The position numbers and the translations under genes were made by a program. Of a stretch of 64,000 nucleotides of DNA, positions 42,588 to 52,360 are shown piece after piece (the first letter of the stretch is position 1; each line of letters starts with the position of its first letter). The notes under the pieces were generated by a model. That model was not told the origin of the DNA. It did no database searches and was given only the letters and a program-made list of their open reading frames with translations. Source of the DNA: Rhizobium sp. Root1334 (GTDB lineage: Bacteria > Pseudomonadota > Alphaproteobacteria > Rhizobiales > Rhizobiaceae); NCBI RefSeq assembly GCF_001426665.1, contig NZ_LMEY01000023.1, forward strand, positions 63,687 to 127,686, in the 5' to 3' direction.

Positions 42588-44063
42588 TCATGCCGTCACC
42601 TCAAAGCGGACGAGTTCCGCCTTTTGTCCCGAAGTTTCCAAAAAGAACCGCAACAGAAGGTTCTTCGCCGTCAGCATGCGATAGGCGGCCGTGGCCCGCC
42701 AATCCGTCAGAGGCTGGTAATCGGCATCAAATGCGGCCTGAGCGGTCTTAACGGTTTCCTCGTTCCAGAGGTTCCCGACCAACGCTTTTTCGACATTGGA
42801 GGCCCGCTTTGGTGTCCCGGCCATGCCGCCGAAGGCGATCCGGGCGGAGGCGACGGTGTTGTCACTGTTGAGCGAAAGGCGGAAAGCGCCGCAGAGCGCT
42901 GAGATATCCTCGTCACGGCGTTTGGAGATCTTGTAGACAGCGAAATGATCGTCCGCAGGCAAATGCGGCACGAAAATGCTTTCGACGAATTCGCCGGGTT
43001 TACGATCCTGGCGGCCATATTCGATGAAATAGGCTTCGAGGGGCACGGTTCGCTGCCCGGTTTTCGAACCCAGATTGACGCTGGCGCCAAGCGCGATCAG
43101 TGGCGGCGGCGTATCGCCGATCGGCGAGCCGTTGGCGACGTTACCGCCGATCGTGCCCATGTTACGCACCTGCTCGCCGCCCAGCCGGTCGAGCATGCGG
43201 CCAAAGGCGGGATAACGGGCGGAAATGGCTGAAAAGGCGGTGGAATAGCTGACGCTGGCCCCGATCAGGATGCCATCCGCCGTTTCTCGGATGAACTGCA
43301 AATCTTCCAGGCCGTTGATGAAAATGACCGGATTGAGCGCGCGCATCTGCTTGGTGACCCAAAGCCCGACATCGGTGGACCCGGCAACGATGGTCGCCTG
43401 CGGATGATCCGCCAGCGTATCGGCAAGATCGGCTGCGGTGCCGGGCACGATCAGAGTGGCATCACCGCTTGTCATGCGGATCGTTTGTGGCGAGCGGATT
43501 GCGGTCAGCTTGGTGATGATCTCGTTCCGGGCCTTGACGATCGGGTCGAACACGGCATCGGGTCTGGCCTTCGCCACGGCTTCCGCCGCCTTGACGATCG
43601 GCTCGTAGCCCGTGCATCGACAGAGATTGCCTTGCAGCGCCTTTTCGATATCGGCCCGGCCTGGATTGTCCTTCGATAGCCAGAGGCCATAGAGCGACAT
43701 GATGAAACCGGGCGTGCAGAAGCCGCATTGGGATCCGTGATAGTCAACCATCGCCTGCTGAACCGGATGCAGCGTTCCATCCTTTGCCGCCAGATGTTCG
43801 ACGGTGACGACATGAGTGGCGTTCAGCGAGCCGGTGAACCGGATGCAGGCATTGACGCTTTCGTAAACGAGTTCACCGGCCGATAGCCGTCCTACCAACA
43901 CGGTGCAGGCGCCGCAATCTCCTTCGGCGCAGCCTTCCTTGGTGCCGGTCATACGCTTTTCGAGGCGCAGAAAATCGAGCAGCGTCGCGGTTGGCTGCAC
44001 GGTGGTGAGCGCAATCTCCCGATCGTTCAGGATAAAACGGATGCTGCCGGACGACTGTGTCAT
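42588..44063 (-). CDS. xdhA: Xanthine dehydrogenase, FeS/FAD subunit
   Basis: This 491-residue subunit carries two [2Fe-2S] centres and FAD and moves electrons from the molybdenum site to NAD. Cluster motifs are CAEGDCGAC with an earlier-type ferredoxin fold and CGFCTPG...CRCTGY near residues 105-150. The FAD domain includes IVAGSTDVGLWVTK and NMGTIGGNVANGSPIGDTPP. First gene of xdhABC, divergent from glpK across 224 bases. The ATG is chosen from family agreement; 88 codons upstream are non-family. Confidence 0.95.
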   Translation of the reverse strand: MTQSSGSIRFILNDREIALTTVQPTATLLDFLRLEKRMTGTKEGCAEGDCGACTVLVGRLSAGELVYESVNACIRFTGSLNATHVVTVEHLAAKDGTLHPVQQAMVDYHGSQCGFCTPGFIMSLYGLWLSKDNPGRADIEKALQGNLCRCTGYEPIVKAAEAVAKARPDAVFDPIVKARNEIITKLTAIRSPQTIRMTSGDATLIVPGTAADLADTLADHPQATIVAGSTDVGLWVTKQMRALNPVIFINGLEDLQFIRETADGILIGASVSYSTAFSAISARYPAFGRMLDRLGGEQVRNMGTIGGNVANGSPIGDTPPPLIALGASVNLGSKTGQRTVPLEAYFIEYGRQDRKPGEFVESIFVPHLPADDHFAVYKISKRRDEDISALCGAFRLSLNSDNTVASARIAFGGMAGTPKRASNVEKALVGNLWNEETVKTAQAAFDADYQPLTDWRATAAYRMLTAKNLLLRFFLETSGQKAELVRFEVTA

Positions 44064-44179
44064 TCTGTCTCTTCTTTTCATTTCGACTCTTGAAACTATG
44101 CCCAAAACCGGCACCCTGACAATTGTGTTTTTGCCGTTTTCCGCCCGGTCTTTCAGGTGAGCGCGGACATCTGGATTTG

Positions 44180-44220
44180 CGTTTTGTTTTCGTTTGACAT
44201 TCGTTTTTGTATCGTATTGA
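44180..44220. promoter_or_regulatory. 11-bp-phased CGT array and promoter-like site before glpK
   Basis: CGT occurs at 44180, 44191, 44202 and 44213, each exactly 11 bp apart, mostly within CGTTT units. The phased repeats overlap TTGACA (44194-44199) and TATTGA (44215-44220, 15-nt spacer). Direct T/TCG-rich repeats on one helix face suit a DeoR/GlpR-type repressor. The divergent xdhA leader is nearby, so both genes could be affected. Confidence 0.5.
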
Positions 44221-44287
44221 AGTTTTTGAAATGGCTCGCGGCCTCCGAGGAGGGGCCGTGGAGATAAGAAACGCCGGGAGGGGCAGC

Positions 44288-45778
44288 ATGGCCGGATATG
44301 TTCTCGCAATCGATCAGGGCACGACATCGAGCCGTGCGATCGTGTTCGACAAGAACCAGAAAATTGCGGGCTCCGGACAAAAGGAATTCAAACAGCATTT
44401 TCCGAAATCCGGCTGGGTCGAGCATGACCCGGAGGAGATCTGGGAGACCGTCGTCTGGGCAATCAAGGAAGCGATCAGCAAGGCCGGTATCCAGGCCAGC
44501 GATCTTTCGGCCATCGGTATTACCAATCAGCGCGAGACCGTCGTCGTCTGGGAGCGCGACAGCGGCAAAGCGATTCACAATGCCATCGTATGGCAGGACC
44601 GGCGCACCGCATCCTATTGCGACAAGCTGAAACGTCAGGGGTTGGAGAAGACCTTCACCAAGAAGACCGGCCTGCTGCTCGATCCGTATTTTTCCGGCAC
44701 GAAGTTGTCCTGGATGCTGGCCAACGTCAAAGGTGCCCGCACGCGTGGTTCCCGGGGCGATCTCTGCTTTGGCACCGTCGATACTTTCCTGATATGGCGG
44801 TTGACCGGCGGCAAATCCTTCGTCACCGACGCGACCAATGCCTCGCGCACGCTGATGTTCAACATCGCCACCAATGACTGGGACCGCGAACTGCTCGACA
44901 TTCTGCGTGTGCCGGAAGCAATGCTGCCGCAGGTTCTCGACTGCGCTGCCGATTTCGGCGTGACGGACGCTTCTATCTTCGGCGCTGAAATTCCGATCCT
45001 CGGTGTCGCCGGCGATCAGCAGGCCGCAACCATCGGCCAGGCCTGTTTCCAGCCCGGCATGATGAAATCCACCTATGGCACTGGCTGCTTTGCACTTTTG
45101 AACACCGGCAAGGACATCGTCCGCTCAAAGAACCGGCTTCTGACAACCATCGCCTACCGCCTTGACGGCGAAACCACCTATGCGCTCGAAGGCTCGATCT
45201 TCGTTGCCGGTGCCGCCGTGCAGTGGCTGCGGGATGGTCTGAAAGTGATCAAGGCAGCGCCCGATACAGGCACGCTGGCTGCAAGTGCTGATCCCTCGCA
45301 GGAAGTTTATCTCGTTCCTGCCTTTACCGGCCTTGGCGCGCCGCATTGGGATCCCGATGCGCGGGGCGCCATCTTTGGCATGACGCGCAATACCGGCCCA
45401 GCCGAGTTTGCCCGCGCAGCCCTTGAGGCCGTTTGTTACCAAACGCGCGACCTGCTCGATGCGATGCACAAGGACTGGAAGAGCGACGGCCGAGAAACCG
45501 TGCTGCGTGTCGATGGCGGCATGGTTGCCTCCGACTGGACGATGCAACGCCTGTCCGATCTGCTCGATGCGCCGGTCGACCGGCCGACCATTCTGGAAAC
45601 AACGGCGCTCGGCGTTGCCTGGCTTGCCGGCAGCCGGGCAGGGGTCTGGCCGAACCAGAAGGATTTCGCCAAGTCCTGGGCAAGGGACCGACGGTTCGAG
45701 CCGGAGATGGACGAGGCAACACGGAAGGCCAAGATCAAGGGCTGGAAGGATGCCGTGCGGCGGACCCTGAGCGAATAA
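44288..45778 (+). CDS. glpK: Glycerol kinase
   Basis: This 496-residue FGGY kinase phosphorylates glycerol to glycerol 3-phosphate. ATP-site motif [14 protein letters not shown] lies at the N-terminus, substrate motifs [12 protein letters not shown] and [11 protein letters not shown] in the middle, and [15 protein letters not shown] near residue 310. GGGAGGGG precedes the ATG; 27 further residues upstream are non-family. No other glp genes are in the window. The phased repeat array upstream suggests its own regulation. Confidence 0.95.
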   Translation: MAGYVLAIDQGTTSSRAIVFDKNQKIAGSGQKEFKQHFPKSGWVEHDPEEIWETVVWAIKEAISKAGIQASDLSAIGITNQRETVVVWERDSGKAIHNAIVWQDRRTASYCDKLKRQGLEKTFTKKTGLLLDPYFSGTKLSWMLANVKGARTRGSRGDLCFGTVDTFLIWRLTGGKSFVTDATNASRTLMFNIATNDWDRELLDILRVPEAMLPQVLDCAADFGVTDASIFGAEIPILGVAGDQQAATIGQACFQPGMMKSTYGTGCFALLNTGKDIVRSKNRLLTTIAYRLDGETTYALEGSIFVAGAAVQWLRDGLKVIKAAPDTGTLAASADPSQEVYLVPAFTGLGAPHWDPDARGAIFGMTRNTGPAEFARAALEAVCYQTRDLLDAMHKDWKSDGRETVLRVDGGMVASDWTMQRLSDLLDAPVDRPTILETTALGVAWLAGSRAGVWPNQKDFAKSWARDRRFEPEMDEATRKAKIKGWKDAVRRTLSE

Positions 45779-45927
45779 TTCTGGCTTGCCGGGATTTTGC
45801 AAACTATCCTGCAGCATGAAACACACCGTTTCAACGGAAGGCCTGTGCCATCGCCCGATACGTGACTATTTGTGATGCCAAACAATAGCTTCGCCCCAAA
45901 TCGGGCTGATCAGACAGGCAGGACATC

Positions 45928-46986
45928 ATGGAACTCGGTCTTTACACATTCGGCGATGTTCATCCGCAGGCACCACAGGGGCGTGGCAGAGAGGGCGAGG
46001 AGCGCGTGCGCCATCTGATCGAGGAAATCGAGCTGGCCGACCAGGTCGGGCTCGATGTCTTCGGCTTGGGCGAGCATCACCGATCGGATTATGTCGCGTC
46101 GGCGCCGGCTATGATCCTCGCGGCTGCCGCCGCGCGGACGAAAAACATCAAGCTGACCAGCGCCGTCACCGTGTTGAGTTCGGATGATCCTGTCCGGGTG
46201 TTCCAGCAATTTGCAACGCTCGACCTGATTTCCAATGGTCGTGCCGAGATCATGGCGGGGCGGGGTTCGTTCATCGAATCCTTCCCACTGTTCGGCTATG
46301 ATCTCGAAGATTACGATCAGCTGTTTTCGGAAAAGCTGGATCTGCTCCTGGCGATCCGCGATGGCGAGGTCGTCACTTGGTCTGGCGAGAAGCGGGCTCC
46401 GATCAACGGCCGAGGTGTCTATCCGCGGCCCGTCAACGATCCGCTACCGGTCTGGGCCGCGGTTGGCGGCACGCCGCAATCGGTGGCGCGGGCTGGCGTC
46501 CTCGGCCTGCCGGTGGCACTGGCGATCATCGGTGGCGAACCGGCGCGTTATGCACCTTTGTTCGATCTCTACCGCGAAGCTGCGCGCCGGGCAGGGCAGG
46601 ATGCGTCGAAACTGAAAACCAGCATCAATGTCCATGGTTTCATTGCCGATACCAATGAAAGGGCCGGTGATCAGTTCTATGGTCCGCAGGCAGAGGTCAT
46701 GAACCGGATTGGGCGGGAGCGCGGCTGGGGACCGACCAGCCGGGCGCATTTCAACCAGTCGATCGGGCCGAACGGCAATCTCTTCCTCGGGGACCCAGAT
46801 ACGGTGGCGGAAAAGATCATCCGGCACCAGAAGATCTTCAAGAATGACCGTTTCCTGCTGCAGATGGCGATCGGCCTGATGCCGCATGACCAGATCCTGC
46901 GCGGCATCGAACTCTACGGCACGAAGGTGGCGCCGTTGGTGCGCGCCGCGTTGGCTAAGGAGAAGAAACAGACAGAAACCACCTGA
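45928..46986 (+). CDS. Luciferase-like flavin oxidoreductase
   Basis: This 352-residue LLM-class (bacterial luciferase-like) flavin-dependent oxidoreductase has a TIM-barrel core with [20 protein letters not shown] near residues 45-65 and [17 protein letters not shown] near 110. Partner reductase and substrate are unknown. It stands alone with 149 bases upstream and 78 downstream without clear signals. Confidence 0.88.
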   Translation: MELGLYTFGDVHPQAPQGRGREGEERVRHLIEEIELADQVGLDVFGLGEHHRSDYVASAPAMILAAAAARTKNIKLTSAVTVLSSDDPVRVFQQFATLDLISNGRAEIMAGRGSFIESFPLFGYDLEDYDQLFSEKLDLLLAIRDGEVVTWSGEKRAPINGRGVYPRPVNDPLPVWAAVGGTPQSVARAGVLGLPVALAIIGGEPARYAPLFDLYREAARRAGQDASKLKTSINVHGFIADTNERAGDQFYGPQAEVMNRIGRERGWGPTSRAHFNQSIGPNGNLFLGDPDTVAEKIIRHQKIFKNDRFLLQMAIGLMPHDQILRGIELYGTKVAPLVRAALAKEKKQTETT

Positions 46987-47064
46987 CGGCAGTGATTTTC
47001 CTCTGGTCTGCGTCTGGATTGGCCGCTTTCGGCGAGTTACATAAACAGCCGAAAGCGAGAGACG

Positions 47065-47814
47065 ATGACACTCAACAACGACGAAGACCTGGAGCGGCTG
47101 AAGGAAATCGGTCGTATCTGCGCCAATACGATCCAGATCATGGCGGCAGCGCTTGAGCCGGGCATGACGACGGCGGAATTGGATACGATCGGCCGCAAAC
47201 TCCTGGAGGAATCTGGCGCGCGCTCCGCTCCGGAATTGACTTACAATTTTCCGGGCGCAACCTGTATCAGCGTCAACGAGGAAGTTGCCCATGGCATTCC
47301 GGGCAGCCGTATCATTCAGGCAGGCGACCTTGTCAATATCGACGTTTCCGCTGAAAAGAACGGGTGGTTTGCCGATACCGGCGCGTCCTTTGCCGTGCCG
47401 CCGGTCAAGCCGCAGGTTGAGCGTCTTTGCCGTGACGGCAAACGCGCCATGTGGGTGGGGCTGAACGAAGTAAAGGCGGGAAAGCCGCTGGCCGCGATCG
47501 GCAATGCCATCGGCGCCTTCGCCAAGAAGAACCGCTACACGCTGATCACCAACCTGGCGAGCCACGGCGTCGGCCGTTCGCTGCACGAAGAGCCGACCGA
47601 AATCTCCACTTGGCCCGACAAGCACGAGAAGCGGCGGATGACCGACGGCATGGTTTTCACCGTCGAGCCGTTTCTGTCGCTTGGGGCGCAATGGGCGGAG
47701 GGTGGCGACGATGAATGGACGCTCTACAGCGAACCGCGGGCGCTGACCGTGCAGTACGAGCACACGGTGATCGTCACTCGCAACGGTCCGCTGGTCGTTA
47801 CATTGCCGGGCTGA
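47065..47814 (+). CDS. map: Methionine aminopeptidase, type I
   Basis: This 249-residue metallopeptidase removes initiator methionine. Ligand and catalytic motifs are AHGIPG (His), NIDVSAEKNGWFADTG (two Asp), SHGVGRSLHE (His), VFTVEPF (Glu) and QYEHTV (Glu). The length fits the short type I form. Rhizobia commonly carry more than one map gene, so this may be a paralogue; the window cannot show which is the essential copy. Confidence 0.92.
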   Translation: MTLNNDEDLERLKEIGRICANTIQIMAAALEPGMTTAELDTIGRKLLEESGARSAPELTYNFPGATCISVNEEVAHGIPGSRIIQAGDLVNIDVSAEKNGWFADTGASFAVPPVKPQVERLCRDGKRAMWVGLNEVKAGKPLAAIGNAIGAFAKKNRYTLITNLASHGVGRSLHEEPTEISTWPDKHEKRRMTDGMVFTVEPFLSLGAQWAEGGDDEWTLYSEPRALTVQYEHTVIVTRNGPLVVTLPG

Positions 47815-47896
47815 CGGTTGTTCCATTCGCGCGGCTGAACGGCATCATCAGATTTTGTCGTTTGTCATCGTCATGCTGCATTGCAATAGGTAGGGC

Positions 47897-49096
47897 ATGA
47901 CCAAGCCCAATCTGCCATCACACCAGAACCTCGTCCCGACTGCCCTTGCCGGCGCCATCGCCATGGCGGTCGCGATGGGGTTTGGGCGGTTTTCCTATAC
48001 GCCGATCCTGCCCGGCATGATGAGCGGCCTTGATTTGAGCCCGGCCGATGCCGGGTTGATCGCGTCGGCTAATTTCATCGGTTATCTCGTTGGCGCGGTC
48101 GCTGCTGGTTACGGCTGGGCGGCCGGGCGCGAGCGGGCGGTCAGTCTGTCGGCGCTTGTTGCAACCACGGTTCTGTTGCTTGCCATGGGGCTGACGTCGT
48201 CACTGCTGCTGTTTTCGGTCATCCGGTTTCTTGCCGGTGTCGCCAGCGCGTTCACGATGATCTTCACTTCGGCGATTGTGCTCAGCCGGGGATTGGCGGC
48301 CGGTAATCCGCATGTGCAATCCATCCATTTCGGCGGTGTGGGCATCGGCATCGCGGTGTCGTCGCTGATGGTCTTTGTGTTGCCCTCCGGCGGCTTCGGG
48401 ACTTTTGCCGGCTGGCAGGCAGCGTGGTTCGGTGGCGCTGCAATCGCGTGTCTCGGCACGATCGCGGTGGCTTTCCTCCTGCCGTCTGGCCCTGCTTCCG
48501 GTAAAAGTGCCGAGCGGGAAAAGCCGCTGGTGTGGACACGGCCGCTCGTGATCGTCACGCTGACTTATGGCCTGTTCGGCTTTGGTTACATCATCACCGC
48601 AACCTTTCTGGTTGCGATGGCGCGGCAAGGGGCAAGCGATCATACGGTCGAGTTCCTCGCCTGGCTGATCACCGGCCTCAGTGCGGCGATCTCGGTACAT
48701 CTGTGGCGCCGTGCTGTGCCACGGCTTGGGATCACCGGTGTCTATCTGGCTGGCCTTGTTGTCGAGGCTATCGGTCTTATCCTCGTCGTCACCCTGCCAT
48801 CGCCCTATGCGCCGCTTATCGGCGGCCTGATGCTCGGGCTGACCTTCATCATGGTGACGGCTTACGGCCTGCAGATCGGCCGGGCGCTGGCACCGGAAAG
48901 CCCGCGCAAGGCGCTTGCCTTCATGACGGCCGCATTTGGCGTCGGTCAGATCATCGGACCTCTCGTTGCCGGTTGGCTGGCCGAAGGCAATGGGAATTTC
49001 AATGCGCCGACGCTGGTTGCGGCAGCCGTGCTCCTGTTCTGCGCTGGCCTGATCGCAATGGAGTTCCGCCGGATGGTTGCTGCCATGACGGCCTGA
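47897..49096 (+). CDS. MFS transporter, YbfB/YjiJ type
   Basis: This 399-residue major facilitator has twelve predicted helices and the YbfB-like start AMAVAMGFGRFSYTPILPGM. The usual MFS loop between helices 2 and 3 is YGWAAGRERAV here. The substrate is unknown. AGGTAGGG lies just upstream of the ATG. Confidence 0.88.
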   Translation: MTKPNLPSHQNLVPTALAGAIAMAVAMGFGRFSYTPILPGMMSGLDLSPADAGLIASANFIGYLVGAVAAGYGWAAGRERAVSLSALVATTVLLLAMGLTSSLLLFSVIRFLAGVASAFTMIFTSAIVLSRGLAAGNPHVQSIHFGGVGIGIAVSSLMVFVLPSGGFGTFAGWQAAWFGGAAIACLGTIAVAFLLPSGPASGKSAEREKPLVWTRPLVIVTLTYGLFGFGYIITATFLVAMARQGASDHTVEFLAWLITGLSAAISVHLWRRAVPRLGITGVYLAGLVVEAIGLILVVTLPSPYAPLIGGLMLGLTFIMVTAYGLQIGRALAPESPRKALAFMTAAFGVGQIIGPLVAGWLAEGNGNFNAPTLVAAAVLLFCAGLIAMEFRRMVAAMTA

Positions 49097-49217
49097 ACAG
49101 TCTCGCGATTAAATAACGGTAACATTAGCTTGACGTGATTGGCAGGTGAGGGCTTTTGCCCTAGGTTCGCCACATCGAAGCAGGGTGTTCGCGCCCGCAG
49201 AAAACGTGAGTGCCGCC

Positions 49218-50486
49218 TTGTTCCATTCCTTCTTTCCCCGGCCGAAACCATTTTTTATCTCGGCTTTCTTGTGGGCCATCCTCGTCATCGGATCCTGGTA
49301 TGCGGGCGGGGGGGCGCTCGGCCCCACGCTCGGTTTTACGGCGCGTGATCCCAATGCCGGCGTGGACATTTCGCTTTTCTGGTCGGGGGCGTTTCTGTGG
49401 TTTTACATTTATTACGCCCTGGCAACCGCGGTCTTTGCTGCCTTCTGGTTCTGGTACGCTCCCCACCGCTGGCAATACTGGTCGGTGCTGGGAAGCTCTT
49501 TGATTGTGTTCGTCACCTATTTCTCGGTGCAGGTTAGTGTCGCCTTCAATGCGTGGTACGGTCCCTACTACGACCTCCTGCAGCAGGCTATGGCAAGGAC
49601 GGCACCGGTAACGGTGGAGCAACTCTATACTGGGCTTCTCGGGATCACGGGTATTGCTTTCGTATCCATAACGGTCAGCGTGCTGAACCTGTTTTTCGTT
49701 AGCCACTACATTTTTCGGTGGCGCACTGCGATGAACGAATTCTACATGGCGAACTGGTCGAAGCTTCGCCACATCGAAGGTGCTTCGCAGCGTGTGCAGG
49801 AAGACACGATGCGTTTTTCCGGTACGGTCGAGGGCCTCGGCGTCGGTTTCGTCAGGGCGATCATGACGCTGATTGCCTTCATGCCGGTGCTTTTCACTTT
49901 TTCAGACAAAATCAACGAGCTGCCGATTATTGGGCAAGTCCCGCATGCGCTGGTTTGGGCGGCGATCCTATGGGCACTGTTCGGGACCTTTTTCCTGGCC
50001 GTTGTCGGCATCAAACTGCCCGGTCTGGAATTCCGCAACCAGCGCGTCGAAGCAGCTTATCGCAAGGAACTTGTTTATGGTGAAGACCATGAGGATAGAG
50101 CCCAGCCGGCGACGGTGGCGGAACTCTTCGCCAACGTTCGGAAGAACTACTTCCGGCTCTATTTCCACTATCTCTATTTCAATATTGCCCGCTTTTTCTA
50201 TCTCCGCGCGGATGACCTCTACAGCCTGCTGGTGCTGATCCCATCGGTCGCCGCCGGGAAGGTAACGTTGGGCATCTTCACGCAGGTCAGCAATGTTTTT
50301 GATCAGGTGCGGTCATCATTCCAGTATCTAATCAATTCCTGGACGACAATTGTCGAGCTGATGTCCATTTACAAACGTCTGAAGGCTTTTGAGGCCACGA
50401 TCTACGACGAGCCACTGCCGGATATCGACCAACGTTTTCTCCGGCGCGAAGATACGGACGGCGAGCTGGCAGCCAACCGCCCCTGA
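49218..50486 (+). CDS. bacA: BacA/SbmA peptide transporter
   Basis: This 422-residue inner-membrane proton-driven importer takes up peptides such as host NCR peptides and bleomycin; in Sinorhizobium BacA is needed for bacteroid survival. Family stretches [34 protein letters not shown] and [18 protein letters not shown] are present. The start is taken as TTG at 49218, giving (M)[12 protein letters not shown], which aligns with BacA N-termini; GTG four codons earlier is an alternative. GAG stands 7 nt upstream. A longer frame further upstream is not family-like. It is followed by a terminator that overlaps the next gene. Confidence 0.93.
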   Translation: MFHSFFPRPKPFFISAFLWAILVIGSWYAGGGALGPTLGFTARDPNAGVDISLFWSGAFLWFYIYYALATAVFAAFWFWYAPHRWQYWSVLGSSLIVFVTYFSVQVSVAFNAWYGPYYDLLQQAMARTAPVTVEQLYTGLLGITGIAFVSITVSVLNLFFVSHYIFRWRTAMNEFYMANWSKLRHIEGASQRVQEDTMRFSGTVEGLGVGFVRAIMTLIAFMPVLFTFSDKINELPIIGQVPHALVWAAILWALFGTFFLAVVGIKLPGLEFRNQRVEAAYRKELVYGEDHEDRAQPATVAELFANVRKNYFRLYFHYLYFNIARFFYLRADDLYSLLVLIPSVAAGKVTLGIFTQVSNVFDQVRSSFQYLINSWTTIVELMSIYKRLKAFEATIYDEPLPDIDQRFLRREDTDGELAANRP

Positions 50487-50510
50487 GTTTCGTCAGGCTT
50501 GGGATACTTT

Positions 50511-51518
50511 TTAAAAGGCGGAGCGATCCGCCTTTTTCTGTTTGGCGATCATCGGCAAAGCCTCCGCATAACTCACGCAGGCGACGTCGGGCTTGCCGCA
50601 GGTTTCGGTGAGAAACCGGTCGAGCGCGCGCCAATAGGCGCCGCCATTCATCTCGACGAAATGGAAACCGAGTTGTAGCGGAATGCGGCTGCCGTCATAT
50701 TCTTTCTGGAAGGCCTTGCGGTAGGCATCGAGCGTGCGCTCTTCGAAGACGGCGCTGTCCTTCTTGTTTTCGATGCCCATGGAGTGGCGAACGAACAGAT
50801 TGTAGTCCATGCCGATCACCCGGCGCTGCTGCGGGCCTTCGGGAATGAGTGGCAGGCCGAAGCGTGGCAATCCATCAGCATCCGACGGCCAGCCCGGTCC
50901 CTTGGTGACGAGGCTGGCATCATAGGTAAAGCCGTCCTGCTTCAAGGCGGGGAGCAGGCCATCGCTGAGCGACAGATAGGGTGCGCGAAAACCTTTGATA
51001 TCGTGGGCGGCGAAATCGGCCCAGCCCTGTGGCTCCTCACCTGGAATGCCGGCGGCCTTCCAGGCGCCGGCCAGTGCCATATTGAACGCAGAGAATTCCT
51101 GTTTCCAGTCCGCAGTACTCCAGCCTTTGCCGTCGAAATGGCCACACGCATGACTGCCGATATCATGGCCGGCCTCGTGGGCTGCCCAGATATGGCGGAC
51201 GCGGGACTGAATCTCTTCGCGGCTCTGGGCAAAGCCGACATTGGAGCGTGCGGCCTTGTGGCCCGGCGCCTGATAGCTCTTGCCGCCTTCGGCTCGGGTC
51301 ATGAGGAAGGTGCAGGAGAGAAAATACGTGAACTGCGCGCCGGTGCGCTTGCCCATATCCAGGCTTTTTTCCCATAGTTTGTTGTCGTGCGCGCCATCGA
51401 ACGAGATGATGACGAGTTGCTTGCGTTCCGCCGGTGCTGGAGGCTCGACGGCGTGGGCAGCGGCAGGGGCGAGTGCCATTGCGAAAGCAAGACAGGGGGC
51501 TGCGGAAATTCTGGGCAT
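50511..51518 (-). CDS. Exported polysaccharide deacetylase family protein
   Basis: This 335-residue NodB-fold protein has a signal peptide (start MPRISAAPCLAF, cut after AAAHA). Catalytic Asp lies in IISFDGAHDNKLW, metal His in GHDIGSHACGHFDG, and motif 3 in FRAPYLSLSD. The upstream longer start lacks a signal-peptide shape. It probably deacetylates a cell-envelope or host glycan in the periplasm, or is a catalytically altered relative. Its last codons lie inside the bacA terminator. Confidence 0.83.
   Translation of the reverse strand: MPRISAAPCLAFAMALAPAAAHAVEPPAPAERKQLVIISFDGAHDNKLWEKSLDMGKRTGAQFTYFLSCTFLMTRAEGGKSYQAPGHKAARSNVGFAQSREEIQSRVRHIWAAHEAGHDIGSHACGHFDGKGWSTADWKQEFSAFNMALAGAWKAAGIPGEEPQGWADFAAHDIKGFRAPYLSLSDGLLPALKQDGFTYDASLVTKGPGWPSDADGLPRFGLPLIPEGPQQRRVIGMDYNLFVRHSMGIENKKDSAVFEERTLDAYRKAFQKEYDGSRIPLQLGFHFVEMNGGAYWRALDRFLTETCGKPDVACVSYAEALPMIAKQKKADRSAF
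50513..50536. terminator. Terminator shared by bacA and the deacetylase gene
   Basis: A 10-bp stem (AAAAGGCGGA / TCCGCCTTTT) with a GCGA tetraloop and T-run serves bacA. On the minus strand the same bases encode the last residues of the deacetylase (ADRSAF), so it acts within that gene's end. Confidence 0.85.
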
Positions 51519-51654
51519 GCGGGAACCTTGGGCGGCGAATGCGGGATTGCGTTCCCTGAGCCAAGAATGCGGCAATCCTTTGATCGGACTGGAAAACAAG
51601 CCGCATTACCGCTATGCGATAGTTCTGAATTCATAACAGTTGCGGGTATCCTTC

Positions 51655-52242
51655 ATGGCCTTTCTCATTCTCGGTATCGTCATCTTCCTCGGCATCCATC
51701 TGGTGAAGAGCTTTGCGCCCGGTCTTCGCGCTGCGGTCGTCGAGCAGGGCGGCACCGGGCTTTGGCATGCCATTCATGGTTTCTGTGCTCTTCTGGGGCT
51801 TTGTCTGATCGCCTATGGTTTCGATCTGTCGCGGGCAACGACCGGCATGCTCTACACGCCGCCGAAGTTTCTCACCCATATCGCCCTGACGCTGATGCTG
51901 ATCTCCTTCGTCTGTCTGGCAGCTGCGTTCCTGCCTGCCGGAAAAATCAAGGCTGCCACCAAACACCCGGCGATCCTGGCCATCAAGATCTGGGCACTGG
52001 CGCATCTGATGGCCAATGGCGAGGTCAACTCGGTGCTGCTGTTCGGCACGTTCCTTATCTGGGGCGTGATCTTGCGCATCTCGATGAAGCGCCGCTGGCG
52101 TGCAGGCGAGATCAAGCATCCGGTGTTCGTGTCTTATAAATACGATGCCATCGCCGCGCTTATCGCCCTTGTTGTCTACGTGTTGTTTATCTGGAAGTTG
52201 CACGAACTGCTGATCGGCGTTGCGCCGATTGTAATGGGGTAA
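51655..52242 (+). CDS. NnrU family membrane protein
   Basis: This 195-residue protein has five to six predicted helices and the family stretches LGIHLVKSFAPGLR and IKIWALAHLMANGEVNSVLLF. NnrU proteins accompany nitric-oxide/nitrite reduction genes and resemble the NnrU/isorenieratene-type methyl-bridging membrane family. No denitrification gene is nearby. The ATG is weakly preceded by GGGT; a TTG five codons earlier is possible. Confidence 0.85.
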   Translation: MAFLILGIVIFLGIHLVKSFAPGLRAAVVEQGGTGLWHAIHGFCALLGLCLIAYGFDLSRATTGMLYTPPKFLTHIALTLMLISFVCLAAAFLPAGKIKAATKHPAILAIKIWALAHLMANGEVNSVLLFGTFLIWGVILRISMKRRWRAGEIKHPVFVSYKYDAIAALIALVVYVLFIWKLHELLIGVAPIVMG

Positions 52243-52360
52243 ATGGCGCTAATCGGGGCTAAATCGCGCTGCCCCCTTACAACGGCCTCAAAATACGGTA
52301 GAAGCGCGGAAATCTTTACATCCATCTTTGCAGGGAAGGCCGGGAAACCGGAACTTAGGA

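Noticed and set aside
49129-49160. Sigma-70 promoter for bacA from TTGACG at 49130
   Set aside because: No acceptable -10 box lies 15-19 bases downstream, so I did not list it.
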